Shown: positions 1 through 12,825, counted from the first letter of the stretch. The stretch is DNA of 36,390 nucleotides from Scenedesmus sp. ARA3 (GCA_004335835.1 RWJK01001361.1:1-36390); one strand, 5' to 3'. Numbers and translations are program-made. The notes: a model not told the origin generated them from the sequence alone.

Positions 1-65
1 GTCACTGCTGAGTCACTGCAGAGTCACTGCTGAGTCACTGCAGAGTCACTGCTGAGTCACTGCAG
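1..65. repeat. 11-bp tandem repeat at the left edge
   Basis: Six head-to-tail copies of an 11-bp unit of the form gtcactgcWga, with W alternating T and A so that the true period is 22 bp. The array begins at base 1 and probably continues outside the window. No gene is attached to it. Confidence 0.85.
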
Positions 66-2430
66 CTGCCAGGCTGCTGAGCGTAAGCCCCAACCGCGGT
101 TGCCAGGGCAGCACTGCTGCCGTGACGGCAGGCAATGCTATTATCATGATATGTTGATCAACATGATGGTCAGATCGTGGTTGATGATGGGTCAGGCGGG
201 TGTGTAAAGGCCTGTCGTTTTGCTTGGTAACCGCTACCATGACGGGCAGTGTAACCGTCAGTGACGTGTGTACGGACAAACACCCGCGTGCAGAGCACAA
301 GATCAAGTTGAAACTACGTTGCTGTTCTTTCAAGCCTCCAGCAAGCGTAGTGGCAACGCTGCAACCGGGTGGAAGACGTGCGTCATGTTACACGCCGGCG
401 CTCAACAAAGAGCCGCCGTCTGCCGGCAGGCAAATGGACTCCATTGCCGTCAGACGGCAGATGACCGCAATCATATTTGATTGTTACCAGGGGAGTGAAA
501 CCCTACTGGCTGGCCATACACAGCAAGCGAACCTGACTGCCGCCGGCGGAAGCCTACGGCACTGCCGTCACCAGCAAGACACGCAAACACCCCTGTACAG
601 CATAACAAAGTGCTGTCAAAAGAGGATCCCGGCCATGGCCTCTACTGTAGAGTGGCGGACCGCCCCAATCATGCAGTGCTGCTCGCAGCAATCACGGCAC
701 AATGGCACGTGCCGCAGCAACACCTGACAGGACTGTCTGGCCGTGCCACTGCCAAACTTTGGACAGTCCAGTGTAAATAGGACGATTCTAGGCATAGTAA
801 AAGCATAACTGCGCACCTTCAAGCAATGCTGGTCCAGAAGGCCCCCAGTGTGCTGCGGTACACACTCTGTCCACTCTGTCTGTTGCTGGCAGCAAGCATA
901 TGCATGCATGCTGTGCGCACTGGCTGCCATAGAGCAACAAGCAGGTCAGCAGACACTTGCTTGCAGCCTCCAAGAACTGCCAGCTGTGGCCAGTAGCCAG
1001 GGAGGATACGGGCTCAAACCCTCAACCCTAAACCCTGCCAGTGGCCACAGTGGCGACATCTCAACATCAAGATGCTGTACATCTGGCCACCAATACATTC
1101 ATTGCCGGTCTCCTGTACCAATCAAAACATAAGCTTATCATTTTTGAAACCCAGTAGGGTGGAGAGTGAGCAATGGCGTCCAAGACTGGATGCAAGAATG
1201 CGGAAAACCACTGACTTGGATATGTATGCGTGACATTTTACGTCTTCTCACATGCAAAACATAAGTGTGCATGCAGGTGAGGATCTAAAAGTGAGACTTC
1301 GGTCACCTTGAATACATGTAACGGCAACAACAGCTCTGCTAACACACAGATTTTGCAAAGTACATCCAGCAGCGGGCCACACGGCTTCTACCAAAGCATT
1401 GCAGTGCAAGACTGGCCAGCAGCAGCCAGCTGTGCTGATCACTAGCAGGGAAACTGGGTATCGAGGCTAACAAGATCCACACTATGTGAATCAGACTAGC
1501 AGCGTTCACACAGCTTGATGTGCATGCCTCCACCGGTCGGCATGCCGTCACCGTGTATGCATGTGGCATGAAATGGGGAGGTAGCAGCACACGTGCTTGC
1601 ATGCCAAACTGTGCAGGCCTGGCCACTGGAAATGCCGACTACTCCAGGCACCATGGGCAGAGCTGCTGTCAAACCAGACACGTGCTTATCAAACTGCAAA
1701 GCGAGCGACTGTCAGTTGAGTTCAGCATGACATGCGCCAGAGGTGAAGATCACACCAACCATGCTGCCTTGAAGCACGGCACAGCAGCACATGCAGCATG
1801 CATGCCTCTTGCTGCGATGCGCCAGGGGCAATGCTGCTGTTGCCGCTGCGAATATCCAACCAGGCCCGTTGGCGCTGCACATACACAAAAAAGCGTTTGC
1901 TTTAGCTGAAACTGAGTGCTGACCTCAGGCAAGAGCCAACGAAAAGCTCAAAAGTGGATCACAGCCACACAGTGCAGCAACAACAACGTGCTCAAAGGCC
2001 CCTTCCCGGCCAAAAGAGGAAGCACACCTGAGCCACAGTGCAGCCACAGCAGCTTTTGCAATGGCCCATTTGCCGGGTGCCTGCGGCACAACCAGCATTG
2101 TTGATTTGAGCGTAACAATACTCTGCCAAAAAAAAAACCTAAACCTTGGGTTCTTGCTCCCTGTACGTGCACCTGTTGAACCGGTCAGACCTCGACGTGC
2201 CATCTTGCCAACCTTGCATACCGCCTTCACAAGGAGCCAGAACAAACCTGCAACAACCTTTCTTGCATGTACTGCTGGCACCGACTGTCATACCATAGTC
2301 ATGTGTGACTGAATGCAGCGAAACCACCAGGAGTGCTGCTGCCATGCTCTTGATGCAGACAATTACGTACACATGCATGACAGCAGCAGGCAGCAGGCGA
2401 TCTGCTGCATCTTAAGTAGGGGCAGGCAGC

Positions 2431-2619
2431 ATGCTGCTTCTTGTAACGCATGCTGCATCTTGTAACACATGCTGCATCTCACAACACATGCTGCATCTTG
2501 TAACAAATGTTGCATCTTACAACACATGCTACATCTTATAACACATGCCGCATCTTACAACACGTGCTGCACCTTGTAATCATGCTGCATCTTATAACAC
2601 ATGCTGCATCTTGTAATAC
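2431..2619. repeat. 19-bp minisatellite
   Basis: Ten tandem copies of a unit close to atgctgcatcttgtaacac. Nine copies are 19 bp and one is 18 bp. Substitutions cluster in the second half of the unit, where ttgtaa alternates with ttacaa and ttataa. Open frames crossing it simply read the repeat. Confidence 0.85.
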
Positions 2620-3208
2620 ATGCTGCCACAACCAGCAGAGCAGCTGTGTGCGGCGCACACACAGCATAGGGTGCCCTTGGTATGCGCTCGACCCCACGAC
2701 TAGCGCCATGCCCGCCATGCTGGAAAAGCAACACAATGTTGCTAGCAACTGCGAACAACACGTGGAAGTACATGTCGCGCGATTTTTAATGTATCTACAG
2801 CATGCATGCATCTTGCAAGATCAAAGGGCAGCAACTTGCACTCCCTGAGCTATCTACTGAACAGCCTGACACCACAGTGCAACCAACCAACCAAGCAAAA
2901 AGGCTGTGAAAGCTGCTGCATGACAGCTGCCCTTCATCTGATCAACACCCACACCTTCCAACTTCAACACTGCTAGGGATGCTTACTTCAACACGTCCCC
3001 ATCTCACCCCACCCTGCTACTGCTGACATGCATGGCTCGGCCCAGCTTGCTCATACTCCATATCAACCCTGCTGTACATCATCTGCTGTCCCAGTTTCTG
3101 CTGCAAACTATGCCCAGCTGCACATTGCAGCTGGTGTGCAGGGATAATGCCAAATGCATCACCATGCAGTGAGCTGGCCATAGGTCGGCCTTCGTACAAC
3201 CATGCCTC

Positions 3209-3213
3209 TTACA
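3209..3213 (-). terminator. Candidate TGTAA polyadenylation signal for the AP2-like gene
   Basis: The minus strand reads TGTAA about 280 nt beyond the stop of the leftward AP2-like gene. TGTAA is the usual poly(A) signal of chlorophyte algae. A five-base motif occurs often by chance, so this is only a candidate. Confidence 0.3.
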
Positions 3214-3494
3214 CAGTCTTTCACATATGTGCACAGACTCATGCCTGTCTGGCGAATGCAGTCGGCACAAACCAAAACCCCGGTTACTCATGCAATAATA
3301 TAACAGCTGTAGGCTATGCACGCATATAAGCAATAACTAGTGCACCCCCTCCAAACGTTTGGGCTACCAAAGACAGAAAACAATATGACTGGCTCTGCAC
3401 AAACGGCACAGCAAAACCCTGGCTGGAGAACCTTGGCTTGGATACATAACATAACATGTATTCTTCATGATGCGTAGGTAGGTCTATATCCATG

Positions 3495-3599
3495 CTACAG
3501 CTCAAAGTTGCCACCCGCAGACTTCAACTCATGCAGCAAGTCTGAGAGGCCGCTCATACCGTCAGCCAGCAGTGAGTCAAACGCTTCCACCCCTGCCAC

Positions 3600-3631
<32 letters not shown>

Positions 3632-4512
3632 GTGCACGCGGGGATCCCTGCCCATGTGTGCTGCAGTTGCGCACCACGTTGCGATCACACTCAGCATGCA
3701 CTGCGGCAGCCACCTCATCACCCATACTCCTTTTGCGCGGCAGCAGCTGCTGCTTGTTGGCTTGCTGTGTTTGCCAGATGCCAGCTGCTGGCGCCACACC
3801 TGCCCCTGCTGCTGCTGCTGCTGGTGGTGGCAGCACACATGATTGGGCTAAACAGGCAGCAAAGGGGTTGGGCATGCCACCAGTCGCTGCAGTGTCTGGG
3901 TAAGCACTACCAGCAGCAGCAGCAGCAGCACTCATGCTGCAGCTGTTGAAGTCCTGCTGTGTAAAGCCAACTGGCAGGCAGCATGGCGCAGGCACATCTG
4001 CAGCCCAGGCGGAAGCAGCAGCCGCTGCAGCCATGCTGCTGCCAGCAGCACCAGCAGCACTCCAATCCTGCGGTACTGCTGCAGGTAGATACTGGAATAC
4101 AGTGGCTGCCGGCTGATATGCCTGCTGCATTACTGCAGCAGGCTGCAGCAGCTGTGGCGGCGCCAGAGGTGACGGCACATAACGGCTGCTTGGCAGCTGC
4201 CAGTAGACCGGTGCAGAAGTGGGCACTGCTGCAGCTGAGGATACAGCAACGATGTCTAATGCTGCTGCTGCTGCTGCTGCTGCTGCTCGAGGGGTCCCAA
4301 GATCGCCGGTTGTTACTGTTGTGGGTACTGCTGCTGTCTTCAATGTGCAGCCTGCCAGTGCTGTGTCAGACAGGTAGCCAGCAGCAGCTGCCCAGTGAGT
4401 GGCTGATGGTGCTGGAGTGCTGTCAGCTGCAGATGGCGCTGTTGCTGTGCCAGACGTTAGTTGTGGCACAGCAGCAGGCGGCGGGATTGTTGTGCATGTC
4501 GATGCAGAGGCG

Positions 4513-4545
<33 letters not shown>

Positions 4546-4960
4546 CTGCTGCCAGCCTCCATGCCTGCAAGCCAAGCATGCAGATGCTGGCTCATAGCCG
4601 GAAGCTGCAACTGCTGCTGCTGCTGCTGCTGCTGCCAGAGTGACAGCTGGCAGGACACTGATGACCGCAGGTCCTCGCTGCTGTTGTCGGGGATGCTGGC
4701 CATCAGCAGCTTGAAGCACTCCTCATCAACATCTGCTGCCTCATAGTACTGCATCAGCTGGCAGCTGCCATCAGCAGCAGCAGTTTCCGCCGCCACCGCT
4801 GCTGCAGCAGAGGCCGCCGCCGCCGCAGCAGCACTGGTAGGGCTGCCCAGAGGTGAAGCATCCAGCTGGTTTGGTGCAGGGTGTGTAACTGCCTGGCTGC
4901 AGACGACATTGCTGCACTGCTGCTGCACCTCCAGCAGCCACTTTGTCTGCTGCTGGTCCA

Positions 4961-4998
<38 letters not shown>

Positions 4999-5077
4999 AC
5001 CGGGCTACCAGGTGCAATGTTCAGGGGTAGTGATGCTTGTTCAGCCGGCAGGTCAGGGCAAGCTAGCTCCTGGTATC

Positions 5078-5124
<47 letters not shown>

Positions 5125-6013
5125 GCAGCGTCTGGCGCCTGCAGCGGCAGCTGCATAGCCTGCGGCTGCATGTCTGACGCGCTGCTGCTGCTTGCAGGAG
5201 TGGTGGTCAAGCAGTGTGAGGCGCCTGAGGTGTGTGCTTGGTCTGCCGCCGCTGCTGCTGCTGCTGCTGCTGCTGCACACGGGTTGGTGTCCTCGCCAGC
5301 AGCACTGTCGCCAGAGCTTTGGCTGTCTGCAGGCTGCTGTTGCTGCCGCCGCAGTTGCCTGCGTGGGTGCTGTTGCTGCTGCTGCTCTGCAGGTGGCAGC
5401 TCGTCTGCCAGGTCAGCCAAAAAGGCCTGCACCTTGCGTGTCACTGCTGAGTTGTTGAGCTCATGGGTGCCGGGCGCATAGTTTGTCTTTGTGGCTTTGC
5501 CCAGCATGGCAACCGCTTGGTCATAAGCAAGTCTTGCGGTGTGTGGATCACCGAACCTGCAAAGGCGCGGGGCGGGGAAGAGTTGGTGAGGCCATCACAG
5601 CAGGTAAGGCACAGCAGGCCAGGTCACTCTATGATATGCTCACGGGTGACAGCAGTGACTGCCGCAGCAGACACGCACAACAATATTCCAAAGCGCTGCA
5701 ATGGTTTCTTACAATGTATTTACGTTTGTTGGGCAACGCAAACTCACACAGCGATGCGGGCGCCTAGGTAGGGCTGTATGGTGAGATTGCGTGTCCCAGT
5801 GCAACACCACACCCCTGTCTGTCCAAGCATAATCACGCTAGGCAAGACCTATGGGCTGCAACTTCATTTTTCGAAAGCAGGACAAGAGGCTTACCTGCCG
5901 AGATTCAGCACTCTGCCTTTGTAGTGCACTCTTGTCTTGTAGATCTTACTGCCGGGCCTTGTGTCTATTGATACCCCAATCCCACATACTTTAGGGCTAG
6001 TTTCGCCTTCCAT
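3495..6013 (-). CDS. AP2-like domain transcription factor, polyGln/polyAla rich (2 exons)
   Basis: Two exons on the minus strand: 6013-5895 and 5556-3495, joined across a 338-bp intron with donor GTAAG and acceptor GCAG; the protein is about 726 aa. The junction splits an Arg codon (AG|G) and rebuilds an AP2-like domain at residues 9-64. In order it shows CGIGVS, YKTRVHYKGRVLNLGRFG, HTARLAYDQAVAML and KATKTNYAP, matching the AP2 beta strands, the ARxAYDxA helix and the closing TNY/F. It is divergent: the usual YRGVR and the WG/W of strand 2 are absent. The remaining ~660 residues are low complexity, with long Gln and Ala runs encoded by CAG/GCN, as in transcriptional activation regions. The start is the first in-frame ATG after an upstream TGA near 6077; a further 5' exon cannot be excluded. 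Nuclear DNA binding is inferred from the fold; targets are unknown. Confidence 0.8.
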
Positions 6014-7543
6014 GGGTGCGCCCCTGGATACTACGGCAGAGCTCGTGCCTCCCAATGGACGTGTGCGATCTATGGATCACTGGTGTGCTCCCTGTTGCTA
6101 CTAAGTCATTTGACTATGGTTTCGGGCGCTGAGCTTCAGAAAATTGGCATGCACGTCGCCTACCCAACCCTTCCGGTGACCTGCCACCGATAACACTGCA
6201 ACGTGCCACATAACAAGCAGCTGCTTCATCGCTACAGCCGTTTCTGGTGTTTTAAGCCAGGAAACACCAACCGACATAAACCTGTTTGGTGCTTTGCCTC
6301 ATGGCGCTACGTGTACTCTGTGAGGGTCACCCGGCCTTCGTGTGACCTTGGCAGCTAGCTGCAGCGCTGCACAGCAACATGCGGCAAGCCTTGCCGATGC
6401 AATGGCAAGTTTTGTTGCGGTGCAGGTGCAGCACAGTCAGGACTGCACTGGCAGGCTTAAGCGCAGTTTGCCACTACACACGTCAATTGTGCAGGCGATG
6501 CTGATTGTCCAGCAGCAGCCAGCACTGACACTGTGACCAGTGATCCGCTGTTTAACCAGTGGTTTGAGCTGCTGACCACCAGAGCTGTACATGCACAGCT
6601 GCCCAATCATACTTGCTTCACCTACCATGTTAATGTTTGATGACCTGAATTGTTTCGAACAGCAGCAGCAGCTAGAGTGTCAAATGCTTCATCTGCAACA
6701 GCTGGAGAACCGACCTACAAATGCATGGGAATGCGACCGCCGCATAGTTGCTGAGTAATCTGCCTATTATAAAATGATCAGCACCCTGCATGCTTACATC
6801 TGCTCCGAAGCTCGTGTCCTTCATTGGCGCGGTAAAAGTGACAAACATTCAAACAAAAGCGGGCGACGGCCGTATAGACGCTACACCAGGCGCTGCAAAA
6901 CATAAAGTTTGTGTTGATTTACTGATAACAGCGCGTAATAGCCGGACTGGAACCGCAGGCAAGCGAAGCTACAGGGGTTGATCCTTAGACAGACGCGCTG
7001 ACAAGGCTAGGTGGTTCAATAGATTCAGTATTACTTTGCGTCGATTTGCGCGCTCTGCTGCAAGCTGTTCAGCGGCAGGCCATCGCGAGCATTACCTTAG
7101 GTGGGTAGCTGTTGTGTGGCAATGGGCCGATAGCTGTCCATGCTCACTCAGCTTCTGCGTTGATAAATATTGTGTCAAGGCGCATGTGTTTGAACAAGCT
7201 GAAGGGCACAGGCCGCGTATGCATTCCCTTTCAGCACTCCCCTGCAGCACGCGCCGTGCGCAGCTGTGTCGTGCAGCATCGCCCATGTCCTAACGTCGTG
7301 TATCAATCTGATGGTGATCTGCAGCTGTTAGCGATCACTGCGCTGCTGCGCAGCCCTGCTTTTTGCCAGAGACAGCAATGCAGTGGCTGGACCCTTCAGC
7401 TACCATTATGCAGCTGATCAATCGCCCAGCAAATACAGAAGCGAGCTTGACCGTAGCACAACGCTCTCTAGGTACACGCATGCTGCCGCCGTGTGCTCTT
7501 ACACCCCTGGTTGCCTTTGCTGCTTGCAGGAGCAACCGCTCAC
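6014..7543. other. Intergenic region between divergent genes
   Basis: This holds the upstream region of the leftward AP2-like gene and of the candidate rightward ORF starting at 7544. It has fewer CTG/CAG runs than the rest of the window. Open frames at 6342-6536, 6790-6981 and 7036-7293 are short and carry no recognisable motif. No TATA box or other promoter element could be assigned with confidence. Confidence 0.4.
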
Positions 7544-8218
7544 ATGGCCGCTGCTGTGGCACAGTTGGACGCGACAACATCAGGCAGCCAGCTGTTGAGC
7601 AGCACCCACTGGGCAGCATCCTGCAGCAGTGACGACCTGTGCTCTGATGCCAGCAGCATCAACAGCAAGCCACTGTTGAAGCCCAGCTGGCAGTCCCTGT
7701 ATGCCAAACGCACTGCTGACGCTGCACTGGTCAGCAGCAGGAGCAGCAGCAGCCAGGTGCTGGCAGCTGCAGGCGGCTCTTTCCTGCAAGAGCACGAGTA
7801 CACGCCTCAGCTGCAGCTGCAGTGCAAGACAACAGATGTTGGTGCATTGCAGGAGCCCCAGCAGCAGCTGCTCACCCCCAGCCCAGCAGGGCCACCACCA
7901 GCCAGATACCTGAAGCTGTCCTGCAAGCCACTTGGCAACGCCCCTGCTGGCCTACTCACTGAAGGCCCAGAGGATCCTGGCATCGCCTCTGCCGTTGCTG
8001 TGGCATCGCGTGATGACAATGCCAGCCGTACGCAGCTGCAGCAGTGGCTGGCGCGCCACGAGGCAGCGTTCGTGGCAAAAAGCGTTGCTGGCGCAGCACG
8101 CAGCAGCAGCAGCAGCGAGGCAGATGCTGTTGATGCACAGCAGCTGTGCGGTCCGGCATTTGAGTTGGCGCAAGCATTGCCGCCCCCTGCATTCCTGATT
8201 CTGGGGATGCTGGGGTGA
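7544..8218 (+). CDS. Hypothetical Ser/Ala/Gln-rich protein
   Basis: An open frame of 224 codons from an ATG at 7544, just after an acceptor-like TTGCAG at 7534-7539. An in-frame ATG at 7493 would add a short hydrophobic leader. The product is rich in Ser, Ala and Gln, with a poly-Ser run (residues ~185-192), and ends PPPAFLILGMLG. I recognise no domain. CAG-biased composition resembles the window's real coding exons, and a TGTAA lies at 8461, about 245 nt past the stop; both support coding but do not prove it. The final codons overlap a good donor (GG|GTGAGC at 8213-8220), so this may be an internal exon of a longer gene whose later exons I could not find. Confidence 0.35.
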   Translation: MAAAVAQLDATTSGSQLLSSTHWAASCSSDDLCSDASSINSKPLLKPSWQSLYAKRTADAALVSSRSSSSQVLAAAGGSFLQEHEYTPQLQLQCKTTDVGALQEPQQQLLTPSPAGPPPARYLKLSCKPLGNAPAGLLTEGPEDPGIASAVAVASRDDNASRTQLQQWLARHEAAFVAKSVAGAARSSSSSEADAVDAQQLCGPAFELAQALPPPAFLILGMLG

Positions 8219-8460
8219 GCAGCATGCATGCATATTGAATCGCAGCAAGCGGTTGTGCTGCTGTTTCTGTAGCTGGTGATGGCCAGATGTGCACAGTTGT
8301 TTACATATTAGGAGAGCAAGCACCGTGGTTTGGTGGCTGACCTGCTGCGGGGACCTGTGGCTGTTTCCTGCAAGAGCAGAGGATGGCACCGTCCAGCTTG
8401 CTGATGGTGGTGGTGCACTCGTTGTTGCATGTTGTGGCTAGTGTATTGGTATGTGGCTTG

Positions 8461-8465
8461 TGTAA
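8461..8465 (+). terminator. Candidate TGTAA polyadenylation signal
   Basis: TGTAA about 245 nt after the stop at 8218, at a spacing common for algal 3' UTRs. Weak on its own, because the motif is short. Confidence 0.25.
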
Positions 8466-10166
8466 GCCCCAGAAGGTGCTGGGCTGTGTATGTCTCTGTT
8501 TTATCATAGAGGTGATTGTGCATCCAATGGTGTTGTGTTGTGGCTGCGTGCATGGCTGTGAGCCACTGAGGCATGACCAGCCGGGTGTGGTGCTTCCGAC
8601 ACGCGCATACATATTTGCCGTATGTGCTCAGGGCTGTTGCATCACACAGATTCTAGTCCGATCTACTACTACTTTACATTTTGAATCCACACAGCAGCAA
8701 GTGCTGCCAGTGGTAGAGAAGCGGGGATGTAGGGTACATGTGCTTTTGATACAAGGACCGGCAGTATTATCCAGCAGCTATCATGCCTGCTTGCCATCTG
8801 CTTGCATGGTATATGCCTACTAGCGCCTATGCTTTGTGGTACGCATGCCCAGCGTATGGCTGCTAATCAAGGTCCCGCACCAATTTTGCACGCGGCGGCT
8901 GATGGCACACTGATGTGTGTTATGTGCAGCTGCGAGGTGTGGTGACCGCAACCTTGCTTTGGTTGCACGTGCATGCAGGGATTCATCGCCGTAGTATTCT
9001 GCTGCTGCTTCACAGGCGTTGCTTATGCATGACACAGCAACTCGTCAGAAGCCAAGCTGCGTCTGCCTGTGATGCGTGCATGCAGGGGGTATTAGATTTT
9101 TCTGTACCGTCTTTGATCGATACAGCGCCGTCTTGGCAACGTTCGCCCAGCAGCAGGCCGCCAAGTGCTGCCGTGCAGGTGGATGTGTTGGCAAGTGACG
9201 GGTGCCCGCAAGCTGCGACGCACGATGCCGCTGCTGCATTCCGGCTGCAGCTGCCTTTTCCGTGCTGCCCGTGCAGTTGTCGATGGGGTATACTATTCCG
9301 TGTGTGTCAGGTGGCGTGTTTGATAGCCTGCTGTGGCGGGGGCCTGCTGTGCCACTGATGTGTGTTGTGTCTTATTTCATGAGCAATGCCTGGCGGTGGC
9401 ATCCGGTTTGTCCTGCCCCTGCCTTGTGATAGGGCTGCCGGCGGTCAACAGGCTGTGTGGGCCTGTTGCGTGCGCGCCGCTGATCTTTTTGGCTTTGGCA
9501 TGCCCAGGCTGCATGCATATGTGGCATGCCCATGTTGGATATGTATTGTATGCCGTGCAGCAGCGGCAGCGCTCGCAGCACTGGCAGAGCTCTTGTGGCA
9601 TGCAGCCTGCTATGCTGCTGTCCAGAGGAGCATCGCTCTTTGGCTGGCATGCTGCAAGTTTGGGGCTGGTGCAGCCATACACATGTGCGAGCTACATGCA
9701 TTGCAGGCCGGTGACCTTCTTAGGGTCGCCCTGCTGCAGACAGCTCCATGTTTTGAGGTAGCAGGTCTGGTACTGCTGCTGCTGCTGCTGCTGGGTGTTT
9801 TAGCCATGGGTATTACTGCGCGGTGGGGCTTACGCTCTGCTGCGACCCTAGTAGCATCGCGTCGTCGGTTTCTGGTGTTGCTGCTTGGTTGTGCCTGCTG
9901 CGAGCATGCTTGCAGAATGGTGCTGATGGCTACGCCGTTCATCGCAGACCTCAACTGCTGCAAGTGCTGCCCTGGGCGGCACTGTTAGGCTGTCAGGCTG
10001 CAAGCTGCCGCATGCAAGGCACTGTGTTCCGGGGTAGAAGTCGGCACTGTGGTGCAGCCATACACATGTGCAAGGCACTGTGTCCGAGGTTAGTAGATGA
10101 ACAGCTCCCCACCCAGCACCGCGGCAAGGCGGGGCTGGGCACCGCCTCAGCAGGCGGTGCATTTGT

Positions 10167-10375
10167 CTAGCAAACCACAGCCAGACAGGTTGTCTAGCAA
10201 ACCACAGCCAGACAGGTTGTCCAGCAAACCACAGCCAGACAGGTTGTCCAGCACTCCACAGCCAGACAGGTTGGTAGTTTAGTGCTGTCTAGCAACCAAC
10301 AGCCAGACAGGTTGTCCAGCACTTCACAGCTAGACATGCTGTCCAGCAATCGACAGCCAGACAGGTTGGTAGTTT
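10167..10375. repeat. 27-bp minisatellite with higher-order unit
   Basis: About seven copies of a unit near agcaaaccacagccagacag followed by gttgtct/c. After the fourth and the seventh copies the same extra segment, ttggtagtttagtgctg, appears. A composite block has therefore been duplicated on top of the simple array. Confidence 0.8.
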
Positions 10376-11459
10376 AGTGCTGCGTAGATGCCTGTGTGGC
10401 TTTCGCTGCTGTGCAGCCCAGCCCTCGGGCCACCATTGCAGCAGTGTGTACCCAGCTGCATCTTGTCGACGTTGAGTTGCCTTCTGTATGACATGCGCCT
10501 TGCGACTTGGCGTCTAAGATGAAGGTGTTGTTCGAAAGGCGACAGGGCCGCCGTTGCTGCAATGCAAGGCCCTGTCATGTCATGCGAGCAACCACACCCA
10601 TTTGTGCTAACGTTCTGTGGATGTGCTGGCGGTCCTGCAGACAGAGGCTGGCTAGCGCATGTCTGTGGTTGATTTCGGCGGGCATTTGTTGTGCCCCCTT
10701 GAACCGCTGCCAGCATTTGTTGCGGCCTGTCGCTGCTGCAGCAAGGCACACACAGTGTCTGCTGCATTCCTTGACCAGTGAGCAGGGCTATGCTGCTGAG
10801 CCTACTGGGATCATGTAGCTCTGACAGCAGCTAGCTCAGAGCAGTAGCTGCCTTTGTGTGTTACTCAGCGGCTTGGTGCCGACAGGTTTACTAGCATGCT
10901 GGGATGGCTGCTGCATCCTTGTGCGGGATTGTTACCTAGGGCTTTGTGTGATGCATGATTTGTTACCTGCGGGGACTGCTGAGCTTGGGTGCAAGAGGGG
11001 CTTGGGTGCATATGACGGTGCACACGACTGTTGGCCGGTTGCTGACATAGCTTCCCTGCTGTGGCGTGCTTGGTGGTTGATATGCGCCAATTCTTTTGCT
11101 ACGTGCTGCGCACTGGCAGTGGCACGCCAGTGCTTGACGCCTGTTCTGGCTGTGCTGCTCTGTGCTCGTGCACTGAGCGGCGTGTTGCACAGCTCTCAGC
11201 GCACAGCACCCCAGCTGCAGTTGACACTCCAGCTTGCACTGTAATGCCCGCATGCTACTTATGCATGCAAGCGCACTTGTCCCGCTTGATTTCGTGCCCG
11301 CTTGGTGTTATTTTGTGCTGGGCCTTGCCTCTGTGGAGCTGCTCACAATGGGGCCATGCACAGAATTGCTGTGCTACATCAGCAGTCAGGCATGTGTGTC
11401 AAGGGTTTCTGCAGCTGCAGGCTGCCTCTGCATTCGTGGCTCAGGAGATGTCGAACGTT

Positions 11460-11608
11460 GATCGTGGTGTGAGCCTGCGGATCGTGGTGTGAGCCTGAGG
11501 CAGCTTGCGGCATGCATGCTGCGGCTGCTGCTTGAGGCAGCTTGCGGCATGCATGCTGCGGCTGCTGCTTGAGGCAGCTTGCTGCATGCATGCTGTGGCT
11601 ACTGCTGA
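11460..11608. repeat. Compound tandem repeat (18 bp x2, then 37 bp x3)
   Basis: Two copies of an 18-bp unit (gatcgtggtgtgagcctg) are followed by three 37-bp units starting at 11498, 11535 and 11572. Each 37-bp unit carries the self-complementary core gcatgcatgc. The third copy has several substitutions. Confidence 0.8.
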
Positions 11609-12710
11609 CTGGACGGAGCTGCGGGTCTCACTGCAGCGTGTGCGTGTGTGCTGATGCTTTGCATGACCTCGCTTAACTTGGTGTGACGCCTGTCATGCCA
11701 GCATGCAATGCGTCCTGCTGACAGGCAGGTCTATGCTGTGCTGTCCTGCTATTCGCCCTGGGTGTGTTGTTCAGCGAGCATGACTGTGCCCGAAGAGGTT
11801 TGTGCAGCACTTGGGGTCATGCTGCACCGACTGTCGAGCAAGACCTGCCAGTATGCGTTTGGTTTTCTCGATGTACTGTAGCTGACAGTTGTACTGTAGC
11901 CGGCAGGAGATGCCGCGTTTGAATGATATCCCTTACGCACCATGCATGAATATGTGCATGTGCATGACGCTCTGCGTGCCTGCTTGACAGCATGTGCTAC
12001 ACAGAGCTTGGGTCAGAAGCAACAAAGGGCCATCACCTGTGCACTTATCAAAGTGCAGTGCTGTGCCTGCCTTGCTATCAAATACCTTTTATGGGTGCTG
12101 GCTGCTGCTCTCATACTGGAGACTCACCAATGCAGCTGCATGCGCTCCGTGTACACAGCTCAGCTGTGTGCATGTGTGAGCTACAGGTGCGGCTGTACCA
12201 TCGCTTGCAGGGATGGCCACGCCAGGCACATGCCGCACATGCGAAGCGCCTTCCCCAAAACTGTTACAGCATGTGCGTTGTTTTGATACATATGTAGGCA
12301 TGTTCTCTTCGGCAGCAGACCGGCTGCCGGGCGCTGCTTGGTTTGCTTGTATGTTACTGTTCGCACGCCAGTGACTTGCGGTTTGGGTGTTGGACGGCTG
12401 TTGCATGTCTCATCCTGCAGAGCATGGCGCGCGGTGCTGTGTCATTGTAGTGCCAGAATCTGAACTGCATGGCGCATGGCTGCTGATGTGTGCGTGCTGT
12501 TTCCTACTTCTCCCAGGACCACCAGCCAAGTTGGCTGCTGTTTTGATGCGCTTCTTGAATGCTGTGAGCTGCCACACAGCTGGCACTGCGTCAGCACCGA
12601 TGTGTTGTGCCCTGCAGCCAGTCCAATGCATTGGCTTGCCTGCCTGCCTGTATCGGCGCAGCTGCATGCCTTGCCAGACCCATGCAGACAGGCCGTGCCT
12701 TCTTGTGGTG

Positions 12711-12825
12711 AACAGCAGGTCGTCGTGCTTCGTGCTGTTCAGTAGCAGGTCAGTGCTGCTGCCCCCTTTTGGCGAACAGCAGGTCATCGTGCTTCATGCT
12801 GTTCAGCAGCAGGTCATGTGCTGCT
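12711..12825. repeat. Imperfect tandem duplication of about 70 bp
   Basis: The segment gaacagcaggtcgtcgtgct with its following bases recurs about 70 bp downstream as gaacagcaggtcatcgtgct. Within each copy gcaggtc also occurs twice. No coding meaning is apparent. Confidence 0.6.

Larger units (their letters stand above)
66..3494. other. Stretch without a recognisable gene, downstream of the AP2-like gene
   Basis: Short overlapping open frames occur on both strands, but none has a recognisable domain, a convincing exon chain or coding-like composition. It holds the 19-bp minisatellite listed separately and a short telomere-like patch of CCCTAAA type near 1016-1037. The right-hand few hundred bases are probably the 3' UTR of the leftward AP2-like gene. 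Confidence 0.5.

Noticed and set aside
1016..1037. Telomere-like CCCTAAA patch
   Set aside because: Only two to three imperfect units, too short to call an interstitial telomere.
4909..5481. 190-codon plus-strand frame with polyCys/polySer
   Set aside because: It is the antisense reading of the polyGln/polyAla exon of the AP2-like gene; triplet repeats keep all frames open.
8926..9312. Possible next exons after the ORF ending at 8218 (acceptors near 8928, 8971, 9079 and 9173)
   Set aside because: The first three hit stops within a few codons in the required phase. The fourth stays open for about 50 codons but shows no recognisable protein, so it is not supported.
9386..9988. 200-codon plus-strand frame, Cys/Ala/Leu-rich, seemingly membrane-like
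   Set aside because: No family motif, unlike the CAG/GCN coding style of the true exons, and equally long frames overlap it on the other strand.
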